40,124 nt of DNA from NCBI GenBank assembly GCA_001632425.1, contig KV425644.1:62779-102902 (forward strand). Direction: 5' to 3'. This document shows, piece by piece, positions 8,743 through 19,470 of the stretch (its first letter is position 1; each line of letters begins with the position of its first letter). The stretch comes from Neolentinus lepideus HHB14362 ss-1. Lineage: Eukaryota > Basidiomycota > Agaricomycetes > Gloeophyllales > Gloeophyllaceae. Under the pieces are notes generated by a model. The model had not been told where the DNA came from. It saw only the letters and a list, made by a program, of their open reading frames with translations, and made no database searches. A program made the position numbers and the translations under genes.

Positions 8743-11700
8743 CTACACGTCTTGAGAGTTGGAGTTCTTCGCCCTTTTTGTCCTCCGTTCGTTCTCTGCA
8801 GACGCAACCAGCTCATCAGGCTCTTGGGCCGCGGAACGCTTGTTGCTGTGAACAGAATCAAGGGAGTAGGAAGCTGAGTAGGATCGCAGAGCGGCTTCCA
8901 ACATGGGATCCCGATATTGCTGCGCCGGCGCCAGAGGTGAATAGTCATCAGCGCCTGACTCTTCGTCCGCATAATTATCTCCCTCGTCCGCATAATCATC
9001 TCCTTCTTCGGCGCTATCCAGAGTAGGACCATCTCCGTCTTCGTCCGAAACGTGGTCCTGAGCGACGCTAGTCTGGGATGGGCCAGGGGCACCAGCGCTT
9101 GGTAGGGGGTTGTTAGTTACAGATTCCTCCTGTTTGATAGCCTGGTCTATCATGTTCAGTATCGCAAAGAAATGCTTCTTCGCCTCGGGGGTCAACCACT
9201 CGTTGCAATCGGCTGATGTAAGTGGGTGCTTATCAGTATCGGACAAACTAGATTCTAATTGCCACTCACTTGTATCAACATCCGGTAGGGACACGGCACA
9301 GAGGGCCTTATTCAACATTGCCTCCGAGCGTGCTTTCAGTGAAGCAAGCTCTTCTGGAGACAGGTCGTTAGGGGAGAACCCTTTCTCTCGCACAAGATGC
9401 TCCACGCGGGGAATAGCAATGGAGTGGAAAAATGATCGCATGTCCTCGAACAGGTAACGCGCGCTTAGTGGCAGGCCGTAAAGATGCGCGAACGCGCTCG
9501 CGTCCGTCAGGAACGCACGTTTGCTGTTCCTGGTGGCCTCCATATCTCCCGATTCCCAAGCTTCCAGATAGTGGGGCAATGGATGCACAGAAACGCGTGG
9601 GCCTCGAAAGGTAAAAACCAACCAGGAAAAGACGTAGAAACAGGATTCTAGTTCATCGAGATGATCGTGAACTCCTAAACCATGGAGCACTTTGTAGGAC
9701 TGAAATGCCCGAGTACCCTAAAGCGTCCAATGTTACGAAGACTCGAATTGCTGCTCGCAAGAGATCACTCACTGTGCGAAAATCCGTCTTGACCTGGCTT
9801 TCATTTCTGTCCAAGGATATTGCCATGTCGAAGTCAATCAAGATACCCCAACCACCTCCATCTTTCCCTTCCCGACGATCCAAAAGAATGTTGCGCAGGC
9901 TGATATCTCGATGTAAGATGCCTATACGAAGTAATTCCATGACCCCTGGAAGCACGTCATCCAATTGTCGATGGCACTAAGCATATAGAAAACTCACCCG
10001 AGATAGCATCGCGAAAAGCCCGATACAGCTGCAACACCGAAGTAAACTTCTCTATTGGCGGTCCGTAGAATGGTTGAAGAGTGTAGTAATACTCCCGCTC
10101 AGTGAAGTCCTCATGATTCACGGATACACCGGGGCGAATAGATGAGAGCTGCTCAATCTTTCTATAACTCTCCATTATACCGACATGTTTGAGATTGGCG
10201 TTTTTGATACGTTGAAGGTAATCCCACTCGCCAACTCGATCCTTACTTTTCCAGGAAAATTTGAGCATGTACTCCTTCCCGGACAAGTCTGTGACAGTCC
10301 AGCAAGTCGTTCCTCTGCCTCGAATAGTACGCCGACGAAATGGCCGATCTGGATGAGAAATCGTATAACGGATGTTGACCGCACCGGGATCTTCAAAATA
10401 ACGTCGATCACCGTCCCAGAAAATACGAGTATCGAGTCCCAAGTGAGTCTCGTCAGACGACGCTATTCCGAGGATGATCTCGACGAATGTGCTCGCCATA
10501 ATCCTGATATCATACCACTTCGAGTACCAAACACCGCCGCGGTCGAACTGGTATACTTGTACTCTCTTCTCCGTGAGTAATAGACCGTACACGAAGCGCC
10601 TGTTCGGCTGCTGAACGAAGCACTCCCTAGCATAAACCGCGAGCTGCTTCCGATCTTTCGACTCCTTTAGTCCCTTCTCGGTTTTCACTTCGATAGGAGC
10701 AGCACAGTGGTCGTACGTGGCTTTATCAGGAATCTTTTGTGCCTTGGCGAAGCCGGGTCCATACGCCAAAAGACAGATGTCGGGCTTCGACGTGATCTTC
10801 GTTTCATAAGGCTCATGCAGGTGTGGAATATTCGTGCCGTGGCTGAGGACGGCGGAACGATTAATAAGCTGGAAGTGGAGCAGGATGGCATTGATGTGGA
10901 CCACGAACGGTCGATACAGAGTCACATCTTCCGACTCCGCTTCGTCTGGCACGTCATTCCACATCTTTGTTTCAACATCATATCCAGTATAGTTGCCAAG
11001 GAAATCGCTGATCTTCGACGGAGGTGGCATCGTCGATGCTGATCGAAACTTGTCCAATAACTTATCACCAGCCTCCATCCATGCTTTGTGCAATTCCAGA
11101 TTCAGCGCCTGCTGAAGGTGTTCAACCTTCGCCGTTCTATACGAGTCGGATCCGTGTCTGTGAGGTGTATCCTGAACGACGGCTTTGTGAAGAGGTACAC
11201 GGCGAGGAGTTTGGGGAAGGAGAGGCGGATTCTCTGAATGATAACTAGCCAGCGAGACCTTCTCAGAGCTGTAAGCGATACCCTCACGCATGCCATCAGA
11301 GGCAAGCGTGCGAGCCCCAGCCCTCGACTTGGCAGTCCCTCGCCCACGAGATGATCTCCTATATCGTCCTTCGTGTTTAATAAGCTCCGGAAGAGGCGGA
11401 CCAGTGCCAGCAGCTCGTTCATTGGTGGTCTGATCGAAATTGATGGTGAGCGAGCGAGACATGATAGCAGGAACGGTGGATTCGAAGGTGGAGCTTGCGC
11501 CGGGAGGTTGGTATTGAGAATCGATGGTCGCCGAAATCGCTCTTCCTTTTCCCTGCCGATCTTCCAAGCTTTCGGAAGGTGAAGACGACGGACTCGCGCT
11601 ACTGTCTGTGATGGGTGCGGGAGTCGGCGAAGGCGCGTCTTCTGCCAGAAGCTCTGGCTCTTCTGATCCCTGCGGCGTGAACTCTGCAATCGCCGGAAGT

Positions 11701-11759
11701 GAGGAGAAAGATACAGCTGGAGACCCTGGGGCCGACGGAGAGCTGTCGTGGTCGGACAT
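8743..11759 (-). CDS. FunK1-type fungal protein kinase, copy B
   Basis: Complement of exons 8743..9212, 9270..9717, 9773..9945 and 9998..11759, giving 950 residues; ATG at 11759 opens MSDHDSSPSAPGSPA, shared with D and E. Residues 1-180 are Ser/Pro-rich and disordered. The FunK1 domain follows: nucleotide loop RGRGTTCW at about 480 with candidate ATP-binding Lys 500 (YMLKFSWK), catalytic loop HRDISLRN at 599-606 (Asp 601, Asn 606) and metal-binding DFD at 625-627 in place of DFG, normal in FunK1. GTRAFQS follows in exon 3. The C-terminus has acidic repeats and a basic KRAKNSNSQDV end. All catalytic residues are present, so an active kinase is plausible. The last intron (9213..9269, 57 nt) has no stop and is divisible by three, so its retention would add 19 residues. 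Substrate unknown. Confidence 0.9.
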
Positions 11760-11945
11760 GGTGAGCGTCGTGGTAAGAGAACAAAGACTCGATGGGAGTC
11801 TAATAGGGTTCGCTTACCACAAGTTGAACTTGAACTGTGCCACAGGACACGCGGCGCCGGCACTAATTGAGAACAATGGGTGGTTGTCCTGTTTAGCCGG
11901 TCGCGAGAACTTGAAACGCACGTAACACGATCACGTGCAGTATGT
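11760..11945 (-). promoter_or_regulatory. Conserved FunK1 upstream region of copy B
   Basis: The 5' flank is closely similar to those of copies D and E. Shared blocks include gtaagcgaaccctattaga near the start, GGGTGGTTGTCCTGTTTA (about 11878-11895) and a CACGTG palindrome at 11932-11937, about 173 bp before the ATG. CACGTG is the core E-box of bHLH factors such as Pho4/Cbf1; use of such a factor here is inferred. Confidence 0.55.
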
Positions 11946-12712
11946 TACAACGTGACGCGCCATGTGTACTACTACTACGATATATACCGCACACTCATGT
12001 GATCAATTTACGATGGTGATCTATCTAGGTGGATGATTGATCAAGTTCTAACGCTCTAACACTGGCTTTCTGTCCTAGTGGTGTACCCAAGCGATTCCCT
12101 AGTGTATGCTGCGCGGCGTGCATATGTCTTGCTGCAAGAGTGAGTTAGCGCACCTGCGGCTCGACCCTCCCTCGCCCATCTGAGTGAAGTATCACCATGA
12201 GCCTACTTGTGGTAGAGCACCAAGGAGCATTGGATACTATTTCTTTGTTTATTTTCCAGGTCAGTCTCAGTGGTGCTCTTAGTATGTACACATAGCCCTC
12301 ATCACATCTTGTACCTCCAGATCAAGGTGCAACTGTCACATCTCTCGTGTGTAAACCCACTGTATTCGACGATGATGACAAAATACGTCTCTCTGACGTC
12401 GCGTCACGAGGTCCCTCCACCACACCCGTAGATACTCAGCGGGCTGCGCCTGTCGTTGGTAGGTGTGTTTGAAGTTGCATGGACAGTATATATTCAAGCT
12501 CAAGTCGAGAATAAAGGTCTACGACTGGTCGAATTACACATATACAGAGCACCGTATCATGAGGTCAAGACAAACTAGGATGGACATACATACCGATGTG
12601 CTTATAACATAAACGATATAGCTCTGGCGACGAGACGAAACATGCAAGAGAAACACCAGCACAAGTAGAAGGGCGAGAAAACGACACAGAATAGCGGAGC
12701 AGACGTGGCAGC
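11946..12712. other. Spacer between FunK1 copies B and C
   Basis: No gene is visible. From about 12430 to 12712 it is the 3' flank of copy C and matches the flank of copy B (cagcgggctgcgcc..., and the atggacagtatatattcaa block at 12479-12497). From 11946 to about 12420 I see nothing recognisable. Confidence 0.5.
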
Positions 12713-15408
12713 CTACACGTCTTGAGAGTTGGAATGTGACTTCTTCGCTCTCTTCGTCCCCCGTTTGGTCGCTGCAGACGCAACCGACTCTGCAGGCTCT
12801 TGGGACGCGGAATGCTTATTGCTGCGAACAGAGTCGAGGGAGTGGAGAGCCGAATAGGATCGGAGATCGGCTTCCAACATGAGATCCTGATATTGCTGCG
12901 CCGGCGCCAGAGGTGAATAGTCATCAGCGCCTGACTCTTCGTCCGCATAATCATCTCCCTCGTCGGCGCTATCCAAGGTAACGTCAGCTCCGTCTCTATC
13001 CGGAACGCTGTCCTGGCGGGTCTCGGATGGGCCATGGAGACCAGCGCTTGGTAGGAGATTGTTAGTTACAGATTCCTCCTGTTTGATAGCCTGGTCTATC
13101 ATGTTCAGGATCGCAAAGAAATGCCTCTTCGCCTCGAGGGTCAACCACTCGTTGCAATCGGCTGATGTAAGTGGGTGCTTGTCAGGATCGGAGAAACTAG
13201 ATTCTGATTGCCACTCACTCGTATCAACATCCGGTAGTGACACGGCACTCAGGGCCTCATTCATGTCTGCATCCAAGAATCCTTTCAGTTCGGCAAGTTC
13301 TTGTGGGGACAGTTTGTTCTTCGAGGCCTCTTGTTCGTGCCAAAGACGGTCCACACGAGGAATAGCAATGCGCTGGAAGAAATTCCTCATATTCTCGAAC
13401 AGAGATCGGGTGCTTTGTGGAAAGCCCTGAAGGACTGTGAACCACCTCTTCTGCAAGAAGGCTCGTTTGGCGTTCCTGGACGCCTCCATATCTCCCGATT
13501 CCCAAGCTTCCAGATAGTGGGGCAATGGACGCACAGGAACGCGTGGGCCTCGAAAGGTAAAAACCAGCCAGGAAAAGACGTAGAAACAGGATTCTAGTTC
13601 GTCGAGATGATCGTGAACTCCTAAACCATGGAGCACTTTGTAGGACTGAAATGCCCGAGTACCCTAAAGCGTCCAAAGTTACGAAGACTCGAATTGCTGC
13701 TCACAAGAGATCACTCACTGTGCGAAAATCCGTCTTGACCTGGCTTTCATTTCTGTCCAAGGATATTGCCATGTCGAAGTCAATCAAGATACCCCAACCA
13801 CCTCCATCTTTTCCTTCCCGACGATCCAAAAGAATGTTGCGCAGGCTGATATCTCGATGTAAGATGCCTATACGAAGTAATTCCATGACACCTAGAAGGA
13901 TGTCATTTGTTTGCCAATGACGATAAGCCAGTAGACAACTCACCTGAAACAGCATCGCGAAAAGCCCGATACAACTGCAACACCGAAGTAAACTTCTCTA
14001 TTGGCGGTCCGTAGAATGGTTGAAGAGTGTAGTAATACTCCCGCTCAGTGAAGTCCTCATGATTCACGGATACACCGGGTCGAATAGATGAGAGCTGCTC
14101 AATCTTTCTATAACTCTCCATTATACCGACATGTTTGAGATTGGCATTTTTGATACGTTGAAGGTAATCCCACTCGCCAACTCGATCCTTACTTTTCCAG
14201 GAAAATTTGAGCATGTACTCCTTCCCGGACAAGTCTGTGACAGTCCAGCAAGTCGTTCCTCTGCCTCGAATAGTACGCCGACGAAATGGCCGATCTGGAT
14301 GAGAAATCGTATAACGGATGTTGACCGCACCGGGATCTTCAAAATAACGTCGATCACCGTCCCAGAAAATACGAGTATCGAGTCCCAAGTGAGTCTCGTC
14401 AGACGACGCTATTCCGAGGATGATCTCGACGAATGTGCTCGCCATAATCCTGATATCATACCACTTCGAGTACCAAACACCGCCGCGGTCGAACTGGTAT
14501 ACTTGTACTCTCTTCTCCGTGAGTAATAGACCGTACACGAAGCGCCTGTTCGGCTGCTGAACGAAGCACTCCCTAGCATAAACCGCGAGCTGCTTCCGAT
14601 CTTTCGACTCCTTTAGTCCCTTCTCGGTTTTCACTTCGATAGGAGCAGCACAGTGGTCGTACGTGGCTTTATCAGGAATCTTTTGTGCCTTGGCGAAGCC
14701 GGGTCCATATGCCAGAAGACAGATGTCGGGCTTCGACGTGATCTTTGTTTCATAAGGCTCATGCAAGTGTGGAATATTCGTGCCGTGACTGAGAACGGCG
14801 CGACGATTACTGAACTGGAAGTGGCGCAGGATGGCATTGATGTGGACCACGAGCGGTCGATACAGAGTCACATCTTCCGACGCCGCTTTGTCCGGTACTC
14901 CACTCCACATCTTCGTTTCAACATCATATCCGGTATAGTTGCCAAGGAAATCGCTGATCTTCGACGGGGGTAGAATCGTCAATGCTGATCGAAACTTGTC
15001 CAATAGCTTATCACCGTCCTCCATCCATGCTTTGTGCAATTCCAGACTCAGCACCTGCTGAAGGTGTTCGACCCTTGCGGTTCTATATGAGTCGGATCCG
15101 TGCCTGTGAGGTGTATCTTGAACGACGGCTTTGTGAAGAGGTACATGGCGAGGAGTCTGGGGAAGGAGAGGCGGATTCTCTGAATAATAACTAGCCAGCG
15201 AGACCTTCTCAGAGCTGTAAGCGACACCCTCACGCATGCCATCAGAGGCGAGCGTGCGAGCGCGAAAGGTCGACTTCGCAGTCCCTTGCCCACGCCCTCC
15301 ATATTTCATAATCTTCGTGCAACTCAGAGGCACGATAGTGCCAGAGGCTAGCTCAGTGGCGGTCTGTGAAGGTGTCTCTCCAAAATTAATGGTGAGCGAA
15401 CGAGACAT
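12713..15408 (-). CDS. FunK1-type fungal protein kinase, copy C (N-terminally shortened)
   Basis: Complement of exons 12713..13161, 13219..13663, 13719..13891 and 13944..15408, giving 843 residues. The first usable ATG (15408) opens MSRSLTINFGE, matching an internal Met of copy B about 100 residues in; the MSDHDS... start is mutated away (see 15409-15640). The kinase core is nearly identical to copy B: GRGTTCW loop, candidate Lys near 401, HRDISLRN at about 500-507, DFD at about 526-528, GTRAFQS at the start of exon 3. The C-terminal tail has a single acidic heptad and ends KSHSNSQDV. Introns occupy the same four-exon plan as B. The lost part is only the disordered N-terminus, so an active kinase is possible, but altered start context may mean poor expression or early decay. 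Confidence 0.8.
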
Positions 15409-15640
15409 CACGGCACAAAGGGTGAATCGAAGGTAGAGCTTGCGTCGGCAAGTCGTTGTGGGGAATCTATAGTAGCCAAGGTCACTTGATGGGGGCGGGA
15501 GTGAGTGAAGGCACGTCCTCTGATAGAATCTCTAGCTCTTCGGATAGCTGCTGTGATAGCCAGATCTGTCGTTAACGGAAGTGAGGAGGGTGATGCGGCT
15601 GGAGACCTGGATCCGAAGAAATGCTGTCGTGGTCGTACCT
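15409..15640 (-). pseudogene. Decayed former N-terminal coding region of FunK1 copy C
   Basis: Read on the minus strand, this aligns with the first exon start of copies B, D and E (the ACGACCACGACAGC block near 15630, TCTCCAGC, then the Ser/Pro-rich part). The ancestral ATGTCC is now AGGTAC at about 15635-15640, and small indels shift the frame, so it no longer joins the open frame starting at 15408. Confidence 0.65.
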
Positions 15641-15795
15641 GATGAACGTCATGTGAGAGAGCAAGGACGCGATAGGCGTCTAACATGTTTCGCTTACCTT
15701 GAGTTGGGCTTGACTCTGGGCACGCGACGCTAACTTGTAACTTATAAGTCGCGACACGCACCACGATCACGTGGCGTGGGTCGCTGTCACGCTCA
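15641..15795 (-). promoter_or_regulatory. Upstream region of FunK1 copy C with CACGTG box
   Basis: It retains GTAAGCGAA (about 15690-15700, minus strand) and a gatCACGTG box at 15768-15773, as in the other copies, about 128 bp upstream of the lost ancestral start. The rest has diverged, and the GGTGGTTGTCCTG block seen in B, D and E is not recognisable. Confidence 0.4.
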
Positions 15796-16419
15796 CCTGT
15801 TACGCGCCACGTTCCAGCCTACAATACTTAATACAATTCATACTTCGACTTACTGGTTTCCACGGGGAACGAAACCAGGTGATGTAAATGTGCGAGGTAA
15901 TGTGGATATGATTATGATATTGATGCATCCATGATATGTCAGCACAGAAAGCGAGCGACACCTTGGCATTCCTCTCCCGCGGTTCCTGTTCATTAGTTGC
16001 TGTTAGGCGTATATTTATATCTGCTGTGATGATTGGGTCCCATGAAGTCCCCGTAGCCAATCCAGAACGGCTCCCTCTACGACACTAGGTGCCCAGCAGG
16101 CTGCAGAGAGTCTCTGCCACAGTGCTGGAAATTGGATGGATAATATATATATTGAAGTCGGAGACGAAGAAACGAAGTCTACCGTCGGTTGGACTATCAC
16201 ACAAACACAAATGGTGAGGGGCGGCATAAGTACCATGTAATCAAGGAACTAGGATTATACATACTTACTGGTATGTTATTGCGACTTTCAAGTTTCGGGA
16301 CAGATAACATAGGCAAATAGCACAAGCAATGAGAGAGCCAAAACATGCAAGAGAGATGACAGCACAAATCAAAGGTCGGAATGGAAGACAAGGTAGAGTA
16401 ACGGTGCGTACGCGGCAGC

Positions 16420-19296
16420 CTACATGTCTCGAGACTCGGAGTGCGACGTCTTCGTCCTCTTCGCCCTCCGCTTGTTGGGGACTAAGTCAGTAACGTCGTC
16501 CTGATTTCGGGACGGGGAACGCTTGTTGCTGTTGCCATCAGAGTATGAAGAGGTGGTCGAATAGGCCAAGAAATTTGCCTGCGGTGCATGGCCATAAACT
16601 GGCTGCGCACGAGACGTTTGGGCGTTCTGTGAAACCGGCAACGGGAGGCCCTTCTTTCCGACCTTCATTTCGCCGTTAATAGCCTCTCGCACCATCGCGA
16701 GAACACTTGTATAATGAGCCAATCTCTCTGCTGTCAGGTCCTCCGTAACCTCGGCTGTAATGTGTCCGAACATCTTAGTATAAGAGTATAGGAGCTAATT
16801 TTCTACTCACCCTGGTTAATAGGCGGTTGAGGGATAGACAGGATAGCCTGACTCATGTCTTGCATGACCACATCGTGTTCATTGGCCAAGCTCTCTTCCT
16901 CTTCCGTCCGAGGAATCCCTTCCCGCAGCTCCCGTCGTAACTTCCGAGTAACGATGCGGAAACACTGCTGCAGCCTTGTGAACAGAAGTCTTGCACGACT
17001 GCCCATGCCCGGTGAGATCAAGTATACTACGTCCGCGTCCCCGATAAATAGCATTTTCGCCTCTTTAGCGATAGCGAGGTCTTCAGACTGCCACTCGACG
17101 AGAAACTTTGGCAATACTTGTTTCTGATGCTGCGGATCAACGTAGCTGAAGACTATCCAAGAGTAGGAATAGAAGCAGGATTCAAGCTCATCAAGAGGTT
17201 CATGGCTACTCTTTCCACTCAGCACTTTCAGCGATTGAAAAGCCCGAGTACCCTACAGAGAATATACAATGTGAGCATCGTAGTATTGCCTGGGGATGGA
17301 CTTACCATACGGAAGTCGGTGTGGACTCCGGTCTCTTCCCTGCCGACCTTCGCGGCCATATCGAAATCAATCAGGATCCCGAACGTTTCCAAACCTCTCC
17401 GATCTAAGAGTATGTTCCGCGGGCTTATATCGTGGTGGAGGATACCAATACTAGTCAGCTCTTTGCTACCTATAATGCCGTCATTTCCTGATGCAGACAG
17501 GAGGAACGCAATAACATACCTGTGATAGCATCATGAAATGCTTGAAAGAGTTCCAGCACAGACGCGAATTCATCTATCGGTGGTCCATATAAAGGCTGCG
17601 TAACCCAATAGTACTGCCGATTAGCAGCATTAATGTCTTTGCTGCGATGGTTGCTTCGCAAGGCTATGCCGTGCCGAAGAGAGGACAGCTTCTCGAGCTC
17701 TCCATGTTGTTCAGTAGATCCTACATGCTTCAATCCCGCTTTCCGGATCTCGTCCAGGAATGTCCACTTGGTACGTCTACCCACTGCTTTCCACGAAAAC
17801 TTAAGCAGGAGCTCTTTTTCCTTCTCGTTATCCTTGATGCCCCAGGCGGTCGTTCCTCGATCACGAATAGCTAACCTCTGGCATGGACGATTCGGGTTCA
17901 GAATTTCGTATCGTTTGCTGCCCTTCGCAAGGTCGTCGAAGTATCGCTTCTCGCCATTCCAGAAGATCCGAGGATCAAGTCCCACCTGTCTCTCATCCGT
18001 CCCTGATATAGCGCAAATTATCTTCACGAAAGTGGTCGCCTCAGTACCAATGTTGTATGCCCTCGAGTACAATGCCCCTCCACGATCAAATTGATAGAGC
18101 TGCATCGTCTGCTCAGTGAGTAGCAAACCGTAAATGAACGGCCTGTTGGGTTGTTGCACAAAACACTCTCGAGCGTAGACAGCAAGCTGAATTCTGTGAG
18201 TGGTGATGTCGAGGCTCTTCTGGATATTGACTTCAATAGGCGCGACACACTGAGCATACGAGGGGTCCAGAATCTCTTGCTCTTTTGTCAGACACGACCC
18301 GTATCCGAGAACCGCAATACCCGGCTTCGACTCAAGGTTCTTGTCGTCGCCATCGCTGTGGTGAGGCATGAGTTCGTTGAATGTATTGGCAGCGTGACGA
18401 GACGGGTCAGTGACGAAATGCTCCATAATCGCGTTGATATGCTTTACCAGTGCCCCATAGAGCTCGTTGTTCTCCCTCGCCGGGTTCAAAGGCACATTTT
18501 CCCATTTCTCTTCATCTGTCAAGTAACCTCTATCCTGTTGGAGGAATGCGTAAACTTTCTTCGTGTTTGGCAGTAACTCGGACAGCCTCTGGAAAAGATC
18601 CGAGACAAAGTTATCCTGTCCATCCACCCATGTACCCTCAAGCTCTTGCAAGGTGCTCGGCAGATCTGGCACACATTTGCTGATGCTCGATCCAGCCCCA
18701 CTCTTGAAAGGGGTACCTTCGACTTTGGATAACACTGAGTGAATCGGCACCATCCGACAACTCTCTGAAAGAAAATCATTTCCCTCGAAGTAGAAAGGCT
18801 CTGGAATGGCTTCTTCATTGTGATACATCACCCCCTGGTACCCATCGGATGAGAAAGTAACAGGAATGAAGTTCGACGTGGCTGTCTCATTACCACGAGA
18901 TAATATCCGATTTCGTCTCGCATAGGTCCGCGTAACATCCTGGGAACGACCCGCAGCGTCGAAAGGTTGCTCTACGGCGGTCTGAGAAGCTCTAGTCCCA
19001 ACATCAGAGGGCTCCAAGTGAGGTATGGAGTGAAGACAAGTCGCTTCGGAAGTGGAATTCACGTCTCGCTGATGCTGAGACTCGAGGGTAGCCAATTCTG
19101 CCGAGTTCTCAGGAGGAAAAGACAACGGACGCGCGCCACTTTCTGTAGTAGGCGCGGGAGTCGGCGATGGCCCGTCTTCTGCCAGAAGCTCTGGTACTTC
19201 TGATCCCTGCCGCGAGAACTCTGTTGTTGCCGGGAGTGAAGAGAAAGATACTGCTGGAGACCCTGGGACCGACAGACAACTGTCGTGGTCGGACAT
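16420..19296 (-). CDS. FunK1-type fungal protein kinase, copy D, with HHD catalytic loop
   Basis: Complement of exons 16420..16754, 16811..17252, 17306..17469 and 17520..19296, giving 905 residues from ATG 19296 (MSDHDSCLSVPGSPA). The N-terminus is disordered. The core shows RDRGTTAW with LLLKFSWK (candidate ATP-binding Lys), then the catalytic loop and DFD (627-629). The loop reads LHHDISPRN at 603-611: the Arg of the HRD motif is His (605), while Asp 606 and Asn 611 are kept; sister copy E has HRD. The codon before the next exon is also changed (DFRM for DFRT). The final intron (16755..16810) removes an in-frame TAG after GGT GAG. The tail is basic (NKRRAKRTKTSHS). The frame is intact, so the gene may be expressed; loss of the HRD Arg may alter activation or weaken activity. 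It is most similar to copy E. Confidence 0.87.
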
Positions 19297-19470
19297 GGTG
19301 AGCGTCGTGGTAGGAGAACAACAGCCTAATGAGCGTCTAATAGGTCTCGCTTACCACAAATTGACTCTGCCATAGGACACGCGTCACCAGTACTGATCGA
19401 GAATGGGTGGTTGTCCTGTTTATAGCGTGTCGCGAGAGCGCGTGACATAATCACGTGCATTGTGTCACCA
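19297..19470 (-). promoter_or_regulatory. Conserved FunK1 upstream region of copy D
   Basis: It shares gtaagcgag...cctattagacg, GGGTGGTTGTCCTGTTTA (about 19404-19421) and a CACGTG box at 19452-19457, about 156 bp upstream of the ATG, with copies B and E. Position and order of the blocks are conserved. Confidence 0.55.

Noticed and set aside
10185..10580. 131-codon plus-strand frame opposite kinase copy B, also present opposite copy C
   Set aside because: Its conservation in C follows from the near-identity of the kinase exons; it is antisense to the kinase core with no independent evidence.
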